A DNA stretch of 8,965 nucleotides from Deltaproteobacteria bacterium (lineage in GTDB: Bacteria > Myxococcota > Myxococcia > Myxococcales > Myxococcaceae). Positions within the stretch are counted from its first letter, which is position 1; every line of letters begins with the position of its first letter. Positions 1 through 5,864 of this stretch are shown in pieces. Made by a program: the position numbers and the translations under genes. The notes beneath the pieces are model-generated. The model worked only from the letters and a program-made list of their open reading frames with translations, was not told where the DNA came from and searched no databases. The stretch lies in NCBI GenBank assembly GCA_016875515.1, contig VGRA01000070.1, positions 1 through 8,965 on the forward strand, given 5' to 3'.

Positions 1-1692
1 CGGCGGGGGCGGCGGCGGCGGCAGCGGTGCCGGCGGCGGAGGCCGCGCGGAGACCGGCGCCAGTGGGAGGGCGTAGAACGTCCGGAAGGTGTACTTCGTC
101 CCTGCCTCCCCGGGAGAAGCCGGTGCTTCCATCTCCGCTGCGGCCGGGCTCGGCGCGGGCGGAGGGGACACCAGGTCCCGGTACTTCTCCATGAACGCAG
201 TGGCGTCGAACGTGGCCTCGTAGCCCTCCGCCGCGACCACGCCGTTGGGCAGCGAGGGAGACTTCGGGCGCGCCACGAGCGACACCGACTGCCGCGCCAG
301 CTTCGCGACCGCCTCGGCCGACGGAGGCTGCAGGGAAGCCGCCGGCGGGGCCTGGACCGCCTTCGCCGCGGGCGCCGCCGGGACGCGGTCCCCCACGGCC
401 AGCTCCGTGTCCACGGCCAACCACAGCGTCCCGCCTTGTTCCCCGGCGACCCAGGCCTTCGAGCCGGTGGCACCGTTGACCACCTGCTCGAACGCACGGC
501 GCTCCACCGTCACGAGGTCCGCATCGTCCGAGGGGATGAACTTCCCGGGCTTGTCCTCCAAGAGCGGGGCCTCGGCGAGCCTTGGGGGCGTGCGGAAGAG
601 GCCCGCCAGGTCGGCGGGGAGGGTGAAGCGGGTGGTAACGCCCTGCGCCCGCACGCCAGGGAGGGCAACGCCCGTGGAGAACTCGAAGCGCTCGTCGGGG
701 GAGATGCGCGGAAGCTCCTTGCCGTCGCTGAAGCCCCAGGCGTCTGCGTCCAGGCGGGGGTTGGCGAGCGAGGGCCACGCCACTTCGTGGGCGCCGAGGG
801 TGAGGACCTCCGCGGTTCCCTCTGGACCGCCCTGGTGCGTGTCCCGCAACTTGAGGCTGAACCTGCGGGCATCGTCCGGGCAGCGCTGCGAGGCGTACAC
901 CCACGTGTCCAGCGCGCCGGTGGCGCCGGGCAGCAGCTCCGCCACGACCACCGGGGAGGCCGTGGGCATGGCGAGGCAGCCACCCTTTGCGTCGAACAGG
1001 GCGGAGGTGCTGAACCAGGGGCGCGGGGAGCGGTTCTTCAGGACGAGGCGCAAGTGGATCCACTCGCCGCCGTCCACCTGGCCATTGCCCGCGCCCGGAC
1101 CGCCCACGTCCGCGAGCAGCTGCGACTCGGTGAGTTCCACCACGATGTCCAGCGCGGGGCCCGCGTCACTCCGGAGCTGGGACACGGCCGCTCCCTGCTT
1201 CGGCTCGGGCTGCGCCACCACCTTTTCCCGTGCCGCCGCGAGCGCCTTGCGCGCACCGGCGAAAAGGGCGCCAGGTGCTGCGGGGGCGGGCAGGCCCCCC
1301 GCGCCTGCCGGCAGCCCCAGCCACGCCGAGATGAGCTGGACGGCGGTGTCCCGCGACGTCAGCTCGCGCGCCAGCGCCTCGACCGCCTCGCGCCGCGCCG
1401 GCGTGGAGGTCCCACCGTCCGGCAGGGCCTTCACGCGCGCCCGCACGTACTTCCTCAGCTGGTCCTTCAGCTCCTGAACGTTCTCCCGGGGCACGCTCCC
1501 ACTGAACAGGTCCGGGAGCGCGTCCTGGAGGGTTCCCCCGAGGGCGACGATGCAGGCGGCCTGGAGTTCCTCGCTGTCGTTGACGTCCGCGCGGGCTACC
1601 GAGCGGTCCACCTCGTCGAGCAGCGTCCGGACGCGCGCGACATCCGGCTGGACGGCTGAGACATAGGAGAGGAGTGCAAGGGACAGGACCAT
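1..1692 (-). CDS. Large secreted or envelope protein of unknown function, 3' end beyond window
   Basis: I do not recognise this protein. The minus-strand frame is open from 1725 (after a TGA at 1726-1728) to the left edge, giving at least 564 codons from the ATG at 1690-1692, with G or C at almost every third position. The N terminus (MVLSLALLSYVSA) is a short hydrophobic, signal-like stretch without a basic n-region. Residues about 15-160 look helical. At about 203-222 the protein has GNGQVDGGEW followed by hydrophobic strands and LKNRS. This resembles the Asp/Gly-rich 'DG..pGE' turn that opens secreted beta-sandwich modules. C239 and C271 could form a disulphide. The visible end is Pro/Ala-rich (about 509-564) and closes in a polyproline run encoded by CCG repeats at about 1-40. 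It lies 56 bases downstream of the metal permease on the same strand. The start is uncertain (see the ribosome binding site entry). Long plus-strand frames over this region are its mirror images. Confidence is high that it is a gene, low on function. Confidence 0.87.
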   Translation of the reverse strand, partial: MVLSLALLSYVSAVQPDVARVRTLLDEVDRSVARADVNDSEELQAACIVALGGTLQDALPDLFSGSVPRENVQELKDQLRKYVRARVKALPDGGTSTPARREAVEALARELTSRDTAVQLISAWLGLPAGAGGLPAPAAPGALFAGARKALAAAREKVVAQPEPKQGAAVSQLRSDAGPALDIVVELTESQLLADVGGPGAGNGQVDGGEWIHLRLVLKNRSPRPWFSTSALFDAKGGCLAMPTASPVVVAELLPGATGALDTWVYASQRCPDDARRFSLKLRDTHQGGPEGTAEVLTLGAHEVAWPSLANPRLDADAWGFSDGKELPRISPDERFEFSTGVALPGVRAQGVTTRFTLPADLAGLFRTPPRLAEAPLLEDKPGKFIPSDDADLVTVERRAFEQVVNGATGSKAWVAGEQGGTLWLAVDTELAVGDRVPAAPAAKAVQAPPAASLQPPSAEAVAKLARQSVSLVARPKSPSLPNGVVAAEGYEATFDATAFMEKYRDLVSPPPAPSPAAAEMEAPASPGEAGTKYTFRTFYALPLAPVSARPPPPAPLPPPPPPP

Positions 1693-1710
1693 GCCCGGAA
1701 TGAGCGCACG

Positions 1711-1716
1711 CCTCCT
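1711..1716 (-). promoter_or_regulatory. Strong ribosome binding site AGGAGG with ambiguous start
   Basis: A perfect AGGAGG on the minus strand lies in the gap after the permease gene. Nine bases separate it from an in-frame ATT (1701-1699), and eighteen separate it from the first in-frame ATG (1692-1690). No GTG or TTG lies in frame between them, and the frame is closed upstream by a TGA at 1728-1726. Either a rare ATT start is used, adding three residues, or the ATG is used with unusually long spacing. Annotation programs would normally choose the ATG. Confidence 0.6.
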
Positions 1717-1748
1717 GTCGTCATGTCAAATGCCGTCGGCGCGCAGCC

Positions 1749-2432
1749 TCAGCCCCGGAAGGCCAAAAAGGACTGCACGCCCCACCAGCCGCCGGTGCCC
1801 ACGGCGAGCAGCCCGGCCAGGAGCAGCAGCGCCAGCTCCGTGCGCGGGTGGCGGAGCCGCTCCAGCGACAGCCCGGCCAGCGACGTGAGCAGCCCCATGC
1901 CTGCCACGGAGCCCAGGGAGAAGAGGGCCACGTAGGCCAGCCGGGAGGGGGCTCCCTCCAGCCGGGCGAGCACCAGCGCGGTCAGCGCGCCGGAGCCGGC
2001 CAGGCCGTGAAGCAGACCCACGAGCAGCGGACGGGTGGCCAGCGTGACGCCGGGCAGGTGGACGTGGGCCTCGGGGCCCTGGTGGACGTGGGCCAGCGCG
2101 CCGTGGGCGTGCAGGTGGGCCGGGCCGGAGCGGCCGAGTGCCCAGGCCTTGTGCAGCGAGCGCAGCCCCAGCCCGGTGATGACCACCGCCACCAGCAGCT
2201 CCAGGGCCGCGGTGACGGGCTCGGGCACCTGCCGCTCCAGCAGGGCGAGCGAGCCGGCCACGGCGAGCAGGGACAACGCGTGCCCCACGCCCCACGAGGC
2301 GCCGAGCAGCAGCCCGGCGCGGCGGCCCCGCTGCTCGGCGGCGAGCGCGGACACCGCGGCCAGGTGGTCAGGCTCGAGGGCGTGGCGCATCCCGAGGAGG
2401 GCGCCGAGCAGCCAGGCGGAGGAGGAGAGCAT
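1749..2432 (-). CDS. NiCoT/NicO-type nickel/cobalt permease family membrane protein
   Basis: This is a 227-residue inner-membrane protein that probably moves Ni2+, Co2+ or a related metal ion. The first helix carries RHALEPDH, an HX4DH motif (H17, D22, H23) typical of nickel/cobalt transporters. Further histidines sit in membrane motifs GVGHAL (H51) and LLHGLAGSG (H142). Hydrophobic segments lie at about 3-30, 40-65, 73-92, 133-155, 165-190 and 198-222. The loop at 106-125 has seven histidines, as in metal-efflux relatives such as RcnA, and may bind the cargo ion. The frame extends upstream to 2615, but that stretch is low-complexity Pro/Arg without membrane character, so the ATG at 2430-2432 is preferred. 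It has no Shine-Dalgarno sequence, which fits the candidate promoter placing the transcript start only a few bases upstream. Import or export cannot be told from sequence. UreH/HupE-type or TauE-like annotation is an alternative. Confidence 0.85.
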   Translation of the reverse strand: MLSSSAWLLGALLGMRHALEPDHLAAVSALAAEQRGRRAGLLLGASWGVGHALSLLAVAGSLALLERQVPEPVTAALELLVAVVITGLGLRSLHKAWALGRSGPAHLHAHGALAHVHQGPEAHVHLPGVTLATRPLLVGLLHGLAGSGALTALVLARLEGAPSRLAYVALFSLGSVAGMGLLTSLAGLSLERLRHPRTELALLLLAGLLAVGTGGWWGVQSFLAFRG

Positions 2433-2447
2433 GGGGCGTGGGGGCGG

Positions 2448-2476
2448 GCTGTACCCGCGGTGGGGCCGTCCGTCAA
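2448..2476 (-). promoter_or_regulatory. Candidate sigma-70-type promoter for the metal permease
   Basis: Reading the minus strand, TTGACG at 2476-2471 matches the -35 consensus in five of six bases. A spacer of exactly 17 bases follows, then TACAGC at 2453-2448, which matches the -10 consensus at only three positions (T, A and A). Transcription would begin near 2441, leaving a leader of about nine bases before the ATG. This agrees with the lack of a ribosome binding site there. The -10 is weak and the call rests on spacing plus the good -35. Confidence 0.35.
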
Positions 2477-2560
2477 CGAACGCCGCGCCCCCTGGCCCGC
2501 GGGACGGCTGCCCGCGCGGCGCGTCCACGCCCCTCTCCGTGCCTGGGCGCGGCCGTGGGC

Positions 2561-2569
2561 GGGGAGGGG
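2561..2569 (+). promoter_or_regulatory. Ribosome binding site that decides the small gene's start
   Basis: GGGGAGGGG ends six bases before the ATG at 2576-2578. It supports that start over the in-frame ATG at 2438, whose extra 46 residues are low-complexity Arg/Ala/Pro and would bury the signal peptide inside the protein. Confidence 0.65.
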
Positions 2570-2575
2570 CGGGAC

Positions 2576-2818
2576 ATGGGACTGGGCGTGTGGTGCGTGG
2601 CGGCGCTGCTGGCATGGCCTGCGCCGAGGGCGGCCGCGGTGAACCCGCAGGCGTGTGCGAAGAAACGGGTGGATGCGTGCGGGTGTCACCACCTGTACGG
2701 GCTCCGGCACTGCCACCCCAACCGGAAGGGGCCGCACTGCGAGCTCCCGGTGCGGGGCGAGGTGGACGCGGAGCCCCGGCAGGCGGGCGGACAGGTGCAG
2801 CCCGCCCCGGCGCGCTGA
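2576..2818 (+). CDS. Small secreted Cys/His-rich peptide, function unknown
   Basis: This is an 80-residue predicted protein. Residues 1-21 form a signal peptide (MGLGVWCVAALLAWPAPRAAA) with likely cleavage after AAA. The mature part has a compact cluster at about 27-55 with five cysteines and four histidines: CAKKR, then DACGCHH, RHCHPN and GPHC. The tail is polar and Gln/Pro-rich. The CGCHH and HCHPN elements resemble short CHH...HCH metal-binding or disulphide motifs seen in small exported bacterial proteins, but I cannot name a family. The odd Cys count after cleavage leaves one cysteine free, or points to metal ligation. It is divergent from the metal permease (143 bases between starts), suggesting, as inference only, a shared role in metal handling. 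lgt follows 62 bases downstream on the same strand. The start is supported by a good ribosome binding site. Confidence 0.68.
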   Translation: MGLGVWCVAALLAWPAPRAAAVNPQACAKKRVDACGCHHLYGLRHCHPNRKGPHCELPVRGEVDAEPRQAGGQVQPAPAR

Positions 2819-2880
2819 GCGGGGAGGCCGGGTGGGGATGGACGGCGCCGCGGGGGCCGTTCTGCTATGAGCCCCCGTCC

Positions 2881-4101
2881 ATGATTCCCGTCCTCATCAA
2901 GCTGACCTTCGACACGTCGCTGAACCAGGCGCTGCTGTACCTCGCGGCGGTGGGGCTGGTGGCCTACTCGGCGTGGTCCGGGTGGCGGGGGGCGGACAAG
3001 GGGCAGGAGATGTCCCGGGCCCTCATCTACGGCGTGATGGGGGTGGGCATGGCGCTGTTCGGCCTGCACTACGCGCTGCCGAAGGCGGCCTTCCTGGGCG
3101 GCAAGGGGGAGGGCATCCCGCTGCACACCTACGGCCTGCTGCTGGCCACGGGCTTCCTCTCCGCGGTGACGCTGGCGAGCCAGCTGGCCGAGCGCGAGTG
3201 GGGCGGGGCAGAGGGGGTGAAGCGGCGCGAGCAGGTGCTGGACCTGTCCTTCTACGTGCTGATTGGGGCGCTGGTGGGCAGCCGGGTGCTGTTCATCGTG
3301 GCCAATTGGAGCGACTACGTGGCCCAGCCCAGCCGCTTCTTCGACCTGGGCGGGGGGCTCGTCTTCTATGGCGGGCTGATTGGCGCGACGCTGGTGAGCA
3401 TCTGGTACGCGAAGAAGAACGGGATGGAGTTCTACCGCCTGGCAGACCTGGCCATCCCCACGGTGTCGCTGGGGCAGGCGTTTGGCCGGCTGGGCTGCTT
3501 CAGCGCGGGGTGCTGCTGGGGGGGGCCTGCACCGCAGGGGACGGCGCTCGCCGTGCACTTCCCGGACGGGACGCAGGCGAAGACGCTGTTTGGCAACGTG
3601 GTGGGGACGCCCAGCCTGGCGTTTGACTCCATGGCGCGGGACAACCGCTGGGTGGACCTGGCCGCCGGCCAAGTTACCCCGCAGGCGGTGCCGGGGGCCG
3701 TGCGGATTTCCGAGTACGTCACCCAGCACCACCACAGCTTCGGCGTGTGGCCCACGCAGCTCATGGAGGCGGGCGGGCAGCTGGTGCTGTTCGGCGCCTT
3801 CCTGATGCTGCGGCGCTACCGGAAGTTCCACGGGATGATTTTCGGCGCGTGGTTGATGGCCTACGCCTGCCTGCGCACCACCGTGGAACTGTTCCGCGGG
3901 GACACCGAGCGTGGCACGCTGCACCATTTCCTCGGGGTGGTGGGGATGGACTCGCTCTCCGCGAAGGTGCCGCTCGAGGCGTGGTGGAACATCTCGCTCG
4001 GGCAGTTCATCTCCCTGTGCCTGTTCGGCCTGGGGGCCAGCATTCTCTGGCGGCGGGGCAGCGGCGCCCGCGCCCAGAATCCGGCCCCCGCGGCGGCCTG
4101 A
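2881..4101 (+). CDS. lgt: Prolipoprotein diacylglyceryl transferase homologue (Lgt) with variant active-site motif
   Basis: Lgt transfers a diacylglyceryl group from phosphatidylglycerol to the lipobox cysteine of prolipoproteins in the inner membrane, the first step of lipoprotein maturation. The 406 residues include Lgt landmarks: HTYGLLLATG (Y84, corresponding to E. coli Y26), VFYGGLIG (160s), GRLGCF (R203, matching E. coli R143), PTQLMEA (about 291-297), RTTVELFRG (R332 and E336, matching R239 and E243) and ISLGQFISL near the last helix. Y163 stands where E. coli has H103, and C206 where it has N146. The signature loop reads GCFSAGCCWGG, with three cysteines. Between about 228 and 288 there is an extra soluble stretch ending in QHHHSF, and there is an added N-terminal hydrophobic region (about 12-68), so the protein is longer than E. 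coli Lgt (about 290). The ATG at 2881 is the only plausible start; no clear ribosome binding site precedes it. It could be a specialised paralogue rather than the housekeeping enzyme. Confidence 0.9.
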   Translation: MIPVLIKLTFDTSLNQALLYLAAVGLVAYSAWSGWRGADKGQEMSRALIYGVMGVGMALFGLHYALPKAAFLGGKGEGIPLHTYGLLLATGFLSAVTLASQLAEREWGGAEGVKRREQVLDLSFYVLIGALVGSRVLFIVANWSDYVAQPSRFFDLGGGLVFYGGLIGATLVSIWYAKKNGMEFYRLADLAIPTVSLGQAFGRLGCFSAGCCWGGPAPQGTALAVHFPDGTQAKTLFGNVVGTPSLAFDSMARDNRWVDLAAGQVTPQAVPGAVRISEYVTQHHHSFGVWPTQLMEAGGQLVLFGAFLMLRRYRKFHGMIFGAWLMAYACLRTTVELFRGDTERGTLHHFLGVVGMDSLSAKVPLEAWWNISLGQFISLCLFGLGASILWRRGSGARAQNPAPAAA

Positions 4102-4124
4102 GCCTTCCTTGCCTGTCTCCCCGC

Positions 4125-4142
4125 CCCGGACCAAACTCCGGG
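4125..4142 (+). repeat. Short inverted repeat between lgt and the next gene
   Basis: CCCGGA and TCCGGG form a perfect 6-bp stem around a 6-base loop (4131-4136) in the 50-base gap after lgt. No T tract follows, so it is not a typical intrinsic terminator. It ends nine bases before the ATG at 4152 and could affect translation start or mark an RNA end. In DNA this GC-rich it could also arise by chance. Confidence 0.35.
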
Positions 4143-4151
4143 ACCTGAGCC

Positions 4152-5348
4152 ATGGCCGGGGACGATGACAGGCTGAAGCCGGGCGGGGACGCCGCCGAGG
4201 CCATCAAGGAGTGCGACGCCTTCGAGGAGGAGGTGGCCGCGCTGAAGGTTGCCTACGAGCAGTTCTTCATGGGGCTGGAGAAGAAGCCCCCGCTGCGGCA
4301 GCACGAGGAACTCAAGAAGCGGCTCAACCACTTCCGGGCGCGCCCCCACCGGGCGGTGGCGGTGAAGTTCCGCGTGGGCTCGCTGCACCAGAAGTTCCAG
4401 ACCTACGAGCGGCTGTGGGAGCGCACGCTCAAGGAAATAGAGAACGGCACCTACACGCGCGACCTGCAGCGGGCCCGCAAGAAGGTACAAGCGGCCGAGG
4501 CGAAGAAGCGCAAGGGCCCCGAGGTGCTCCGGGCGGGGGGCGAGTCGCTCGAGGAGGCCATGGCTGCCGCGGCCGCCGCGGTGGAACAGCGCACGCTTCC
4601 CGTGGTGGCGCCGCTCGGCGCGCTGCCGAAGGTGCCGGGCGTCCCCGGGGGACTTCCGGGCGTGGCGCCGCTCGCAGGGACCCCCAAGGTGCCGGCGCCC
4701 CTCCCCGGGACGCTGCCGGGCGGGGTTCCCGGACTGCCCGCGCCCGTGGCCGGGTTGCCGAAGCTGCCGGGCGTGAGCGGCAGCTTCCTGGCGGTGCCCG
4801 CGCCTTCGGGCGGGTTGCCGAGGGTGCCGGGCGTGAGCGGCAGCTTCCCGGCGGTGCCCGCGCCTTCGGGCGGGTTACCGAGGGTGCCGGGCGTGAGTGG
4901 CAGCTTTCCGGCAGTGCCGGCGGCCGCAGCGGGACTGCCGAAGGTTCCGGGCGTGAGCGGCAGCTTCCCGTCCGTGCCGGCCCCTTCGGGCGGGTTTCCC
5001 CGGGTGCCCCCCGTCGCGGCGAGCCTCCCGGTGGTGCCTCCCGCCGCGGGGTTGCTCAGGCCGCCTGCCGTGGCTGCCCCCGCCGCGCCGCAGCCGAGGC
5101 CTGCGCCGGCCGCAGCCTCCAACGGCGGGGACCTGTCGGATGCCAAGGTGCGCGCCGTGTACGACGCCTACGTGGCGGCCAAGCGGCAGGGCGGCGAGGA
5201 CACCTCCAGGCTGTCCTTCGAGGCGGTGGCGCAGTCGCTTCGCAAGCAGGTGCCGGAGTTGCTGGCCAAGACGAAGGCGAAGAGTGTGGAATTCAAGGTG
5301 GTCGTCAAGGACGGCAAGGCGCAGTTGAAGGCCGTGCCCAAGGAGTAG
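4152..5348 (+). CDS. Repeat-linker protein with a C-terminal domain resembling MXAN_5187-type proteins
   Basis: This 398-residue protein has no signal peptide or membrane segment and is probably cytoplasmic. Residues about 14-122 are charged and helical, including YEQFFMGLEKK, VKFRVGSLHQKF and WERTLKEIENGTY; this looks like the N-terminal helical module of several myxobacterial proteins. Residues about 150-325 are a Pro/Val/Gly/Ala/Ser-rich linker with five near-exact 20-residue repeats at 201-300. Residues about 327-398 form a compact alpha/beta domain beginning DLSDAKVRAVYDAY and ending EFKVVVKDGKAQLKA. I recall this type of ending as the MXAN_5187 C-terminal domain; this is from memory and has not been searched. 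The function is unknown; folded ends on a flexible tether suggest a scaffold or adaptor. It opens the tight plus-strand gene run, with the next start nine bases after its stop. The ATG at 4152 is chosen because the charged N terminus follows directly. Confidence 0.85.
   Translation: MAGDDDRLKPGGDAAEAIKECDAFEEEVAALKVAYEQFFMGLEKKPPLRQHEELKKRLNHFRARPHRAVAVKFRVGSLHQKFQTYERLWERTLKEIENGTYTRDLQRARKKVQAAEAKKRKGPEVLRAGGESLEEAMAAAAAAVEQRTLPVVAPLGALPKVPGVPGGLPGVAPLAGTPKVPAPLPGTLPGGVPGLPAPVAGLPKLPGVSGSFLAVPAPSGGLPRVPGVSGSFPAVPAPSGGLPRVPGVSGSFPAVPAAAAGLPKVPGVSGSFPSVPAPSGGFPRVPPVAASLPVVPPAAGLLRPPAVAAPAAPQPRPAPAAASNGGDLSDAKVRAVYDAYVAAKRQGGEDTSRLSFEAVAQSLRKQVPELLAKTKAKSVEFKVVVKDGKAQLKAVPKE
4752..5051 (+). 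repeat. Five tandem 60-bp in-frame repeats
   Basis: Five consecutive 60-base units, each encoding 20 residues of the form GLPRVPGVSG followed by SFPAVPAPSG, fill this stretch inside the linker of the surrounding gene. Units 2 and 3 are almost identical in DNA, and unit 5 is the most diverged (GFPRVPPVAA, SLPVVPPAAG). Degenerate GLP/VP motifs continue upstream to about 4610. Because the period is a multiple of three, gain or loss of units would keep the frame. The near-identical middle units suggest recent slippage or recombination. Confidence 0.92.
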
Positions 5349-5357
5349 CTGCCCGCC

Positions 5358-5864
5358 GTGAACCTCGCCCTGGACGCGCTGAAGCCCCGGGTGTCCCGGC
5401 TGCGCGTGATGATTTTCGACATTGACGGCACGCTGACCGACGGGCGCATCTTCTGGGTGCCGCAGTCCGGCTGGACGCAGCAGTACAGCGTGCGGGACGG
5501 CATGGGCATCAAGCGGCTGCAGGAGGCCGGCCTGGAGGTGGCGGCCATCAGCGGCGGGGACAGCCTCTCGGCGCAGATGCGGATGCAGTCCCTGGGCATC
5601 CAGCACGTGCACTTCGGCAGCCAGGACAAGGTGGCCCACTTCGAGCAGCTGCTGCAGCTGCTCCAGGTGGACGCGGCGGACTGCGGCTACATGGGGGACG
5701 AACTGGTGGACCTGCCGCTGCTGCGCGCGGTGGGCTTCTCCGCGGCCCCGCCGGAGTCCCCGGACGAGGTGCGCGCGGCAGTGCACTACGTGGCGCAGCG
5801 GCCGGCGGGCTTCGGCGCGGCGCGCGAGGTGTGTGACTTCATCCTCCGGCACCGGGCGGCATGA
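5358..5864 (+). CDS. kdsC: KdsC-family HAD phosphatase (3-deoxy-D-manno-octulosonate 8-phosphate phosphatase)
   Basis: This is a 168-residue cytoplasmic HAD-superfamily phosphatase of subfamily IIIA, the KdsC size class. Family members hydrolyse Kdo 8-phosphate to Kdo during lipopolysaccharide inner-core synthesis, usually as Mg2+-dependent tetramers. Motif I is DIDGTLTDG, with nucleophile D21 and acid/base D23. VRDGMGIK (46-52) matches the KdsC substrate-loop region, S65 in AISGGD is motif II, K91 in GSQDK is motif III, and GDELVD (D114, D118) is motif IV, with Glu in place of the second Asp of the usual GDD. The end, GFGAAREVCDFIL, closely matches KdsC GGRGAVREVCDLLL, which supports KdsC over other small HADs. 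The start is a GTG with AAGGAG 12 bases upstream (5340-5345), inside the end of the preceding gene. The stop overlaps the next start by four bases (ATGA). No other Kdo genes are visible, so the exact substrate is inferred. Confidence 0.87.
   Translation: MNLALDALKPRVSRLRVMIFDIDGTLTDGRIFWVPQSGWTQQYSVRDGMGIKRLQEAGLEVAAISGGDSLSAQMRMQSLGIQHVHFGSQDKVAHFEQLLQLLQVDAADCGYMGDELVDLPLLRAVGFSAAPPESPDEVRAAVHYVAQRPAGFGAAREVCDFILRHRAA

Noticed and set aside
245..1659. Two long overlapping plus-strand frames of about 400 codons each
   Set aside because: They have Arg/Ala/Gly-rich, low-complexity translations without family motifs. The frame from 436 is the exact codon mirror of the minus-strand gene, which has signal-like and domain-like features.
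2433..2615. N-terminal extension of the metal permease to 288 residues
   Set aside because: The added 61 residues are Pro/Arg-rich and would place a charged tail before the first membrane helix. The candidate promoter also lies inside this stretch.
2686..4134. Long minus-strand frame of 482 codons opposite lgt
   Set aside because: It is rich in His, Gln, Pro and Arg, as expected for a high-GC mirror frame, and lgt motifs on the plus strand are unmistakable.
4125..4142. Intrinsic terminator after lgt
   Set aside because: The stem is only 6 bp and is not followed by a T tract, so it is reported only as an inverted repeat.
4752..5051. CRISPR-like array
   Set aside because: The units are contiguous, in frame and encode a regular Pro/Val/Gly protein repeat, with no unique spacers.
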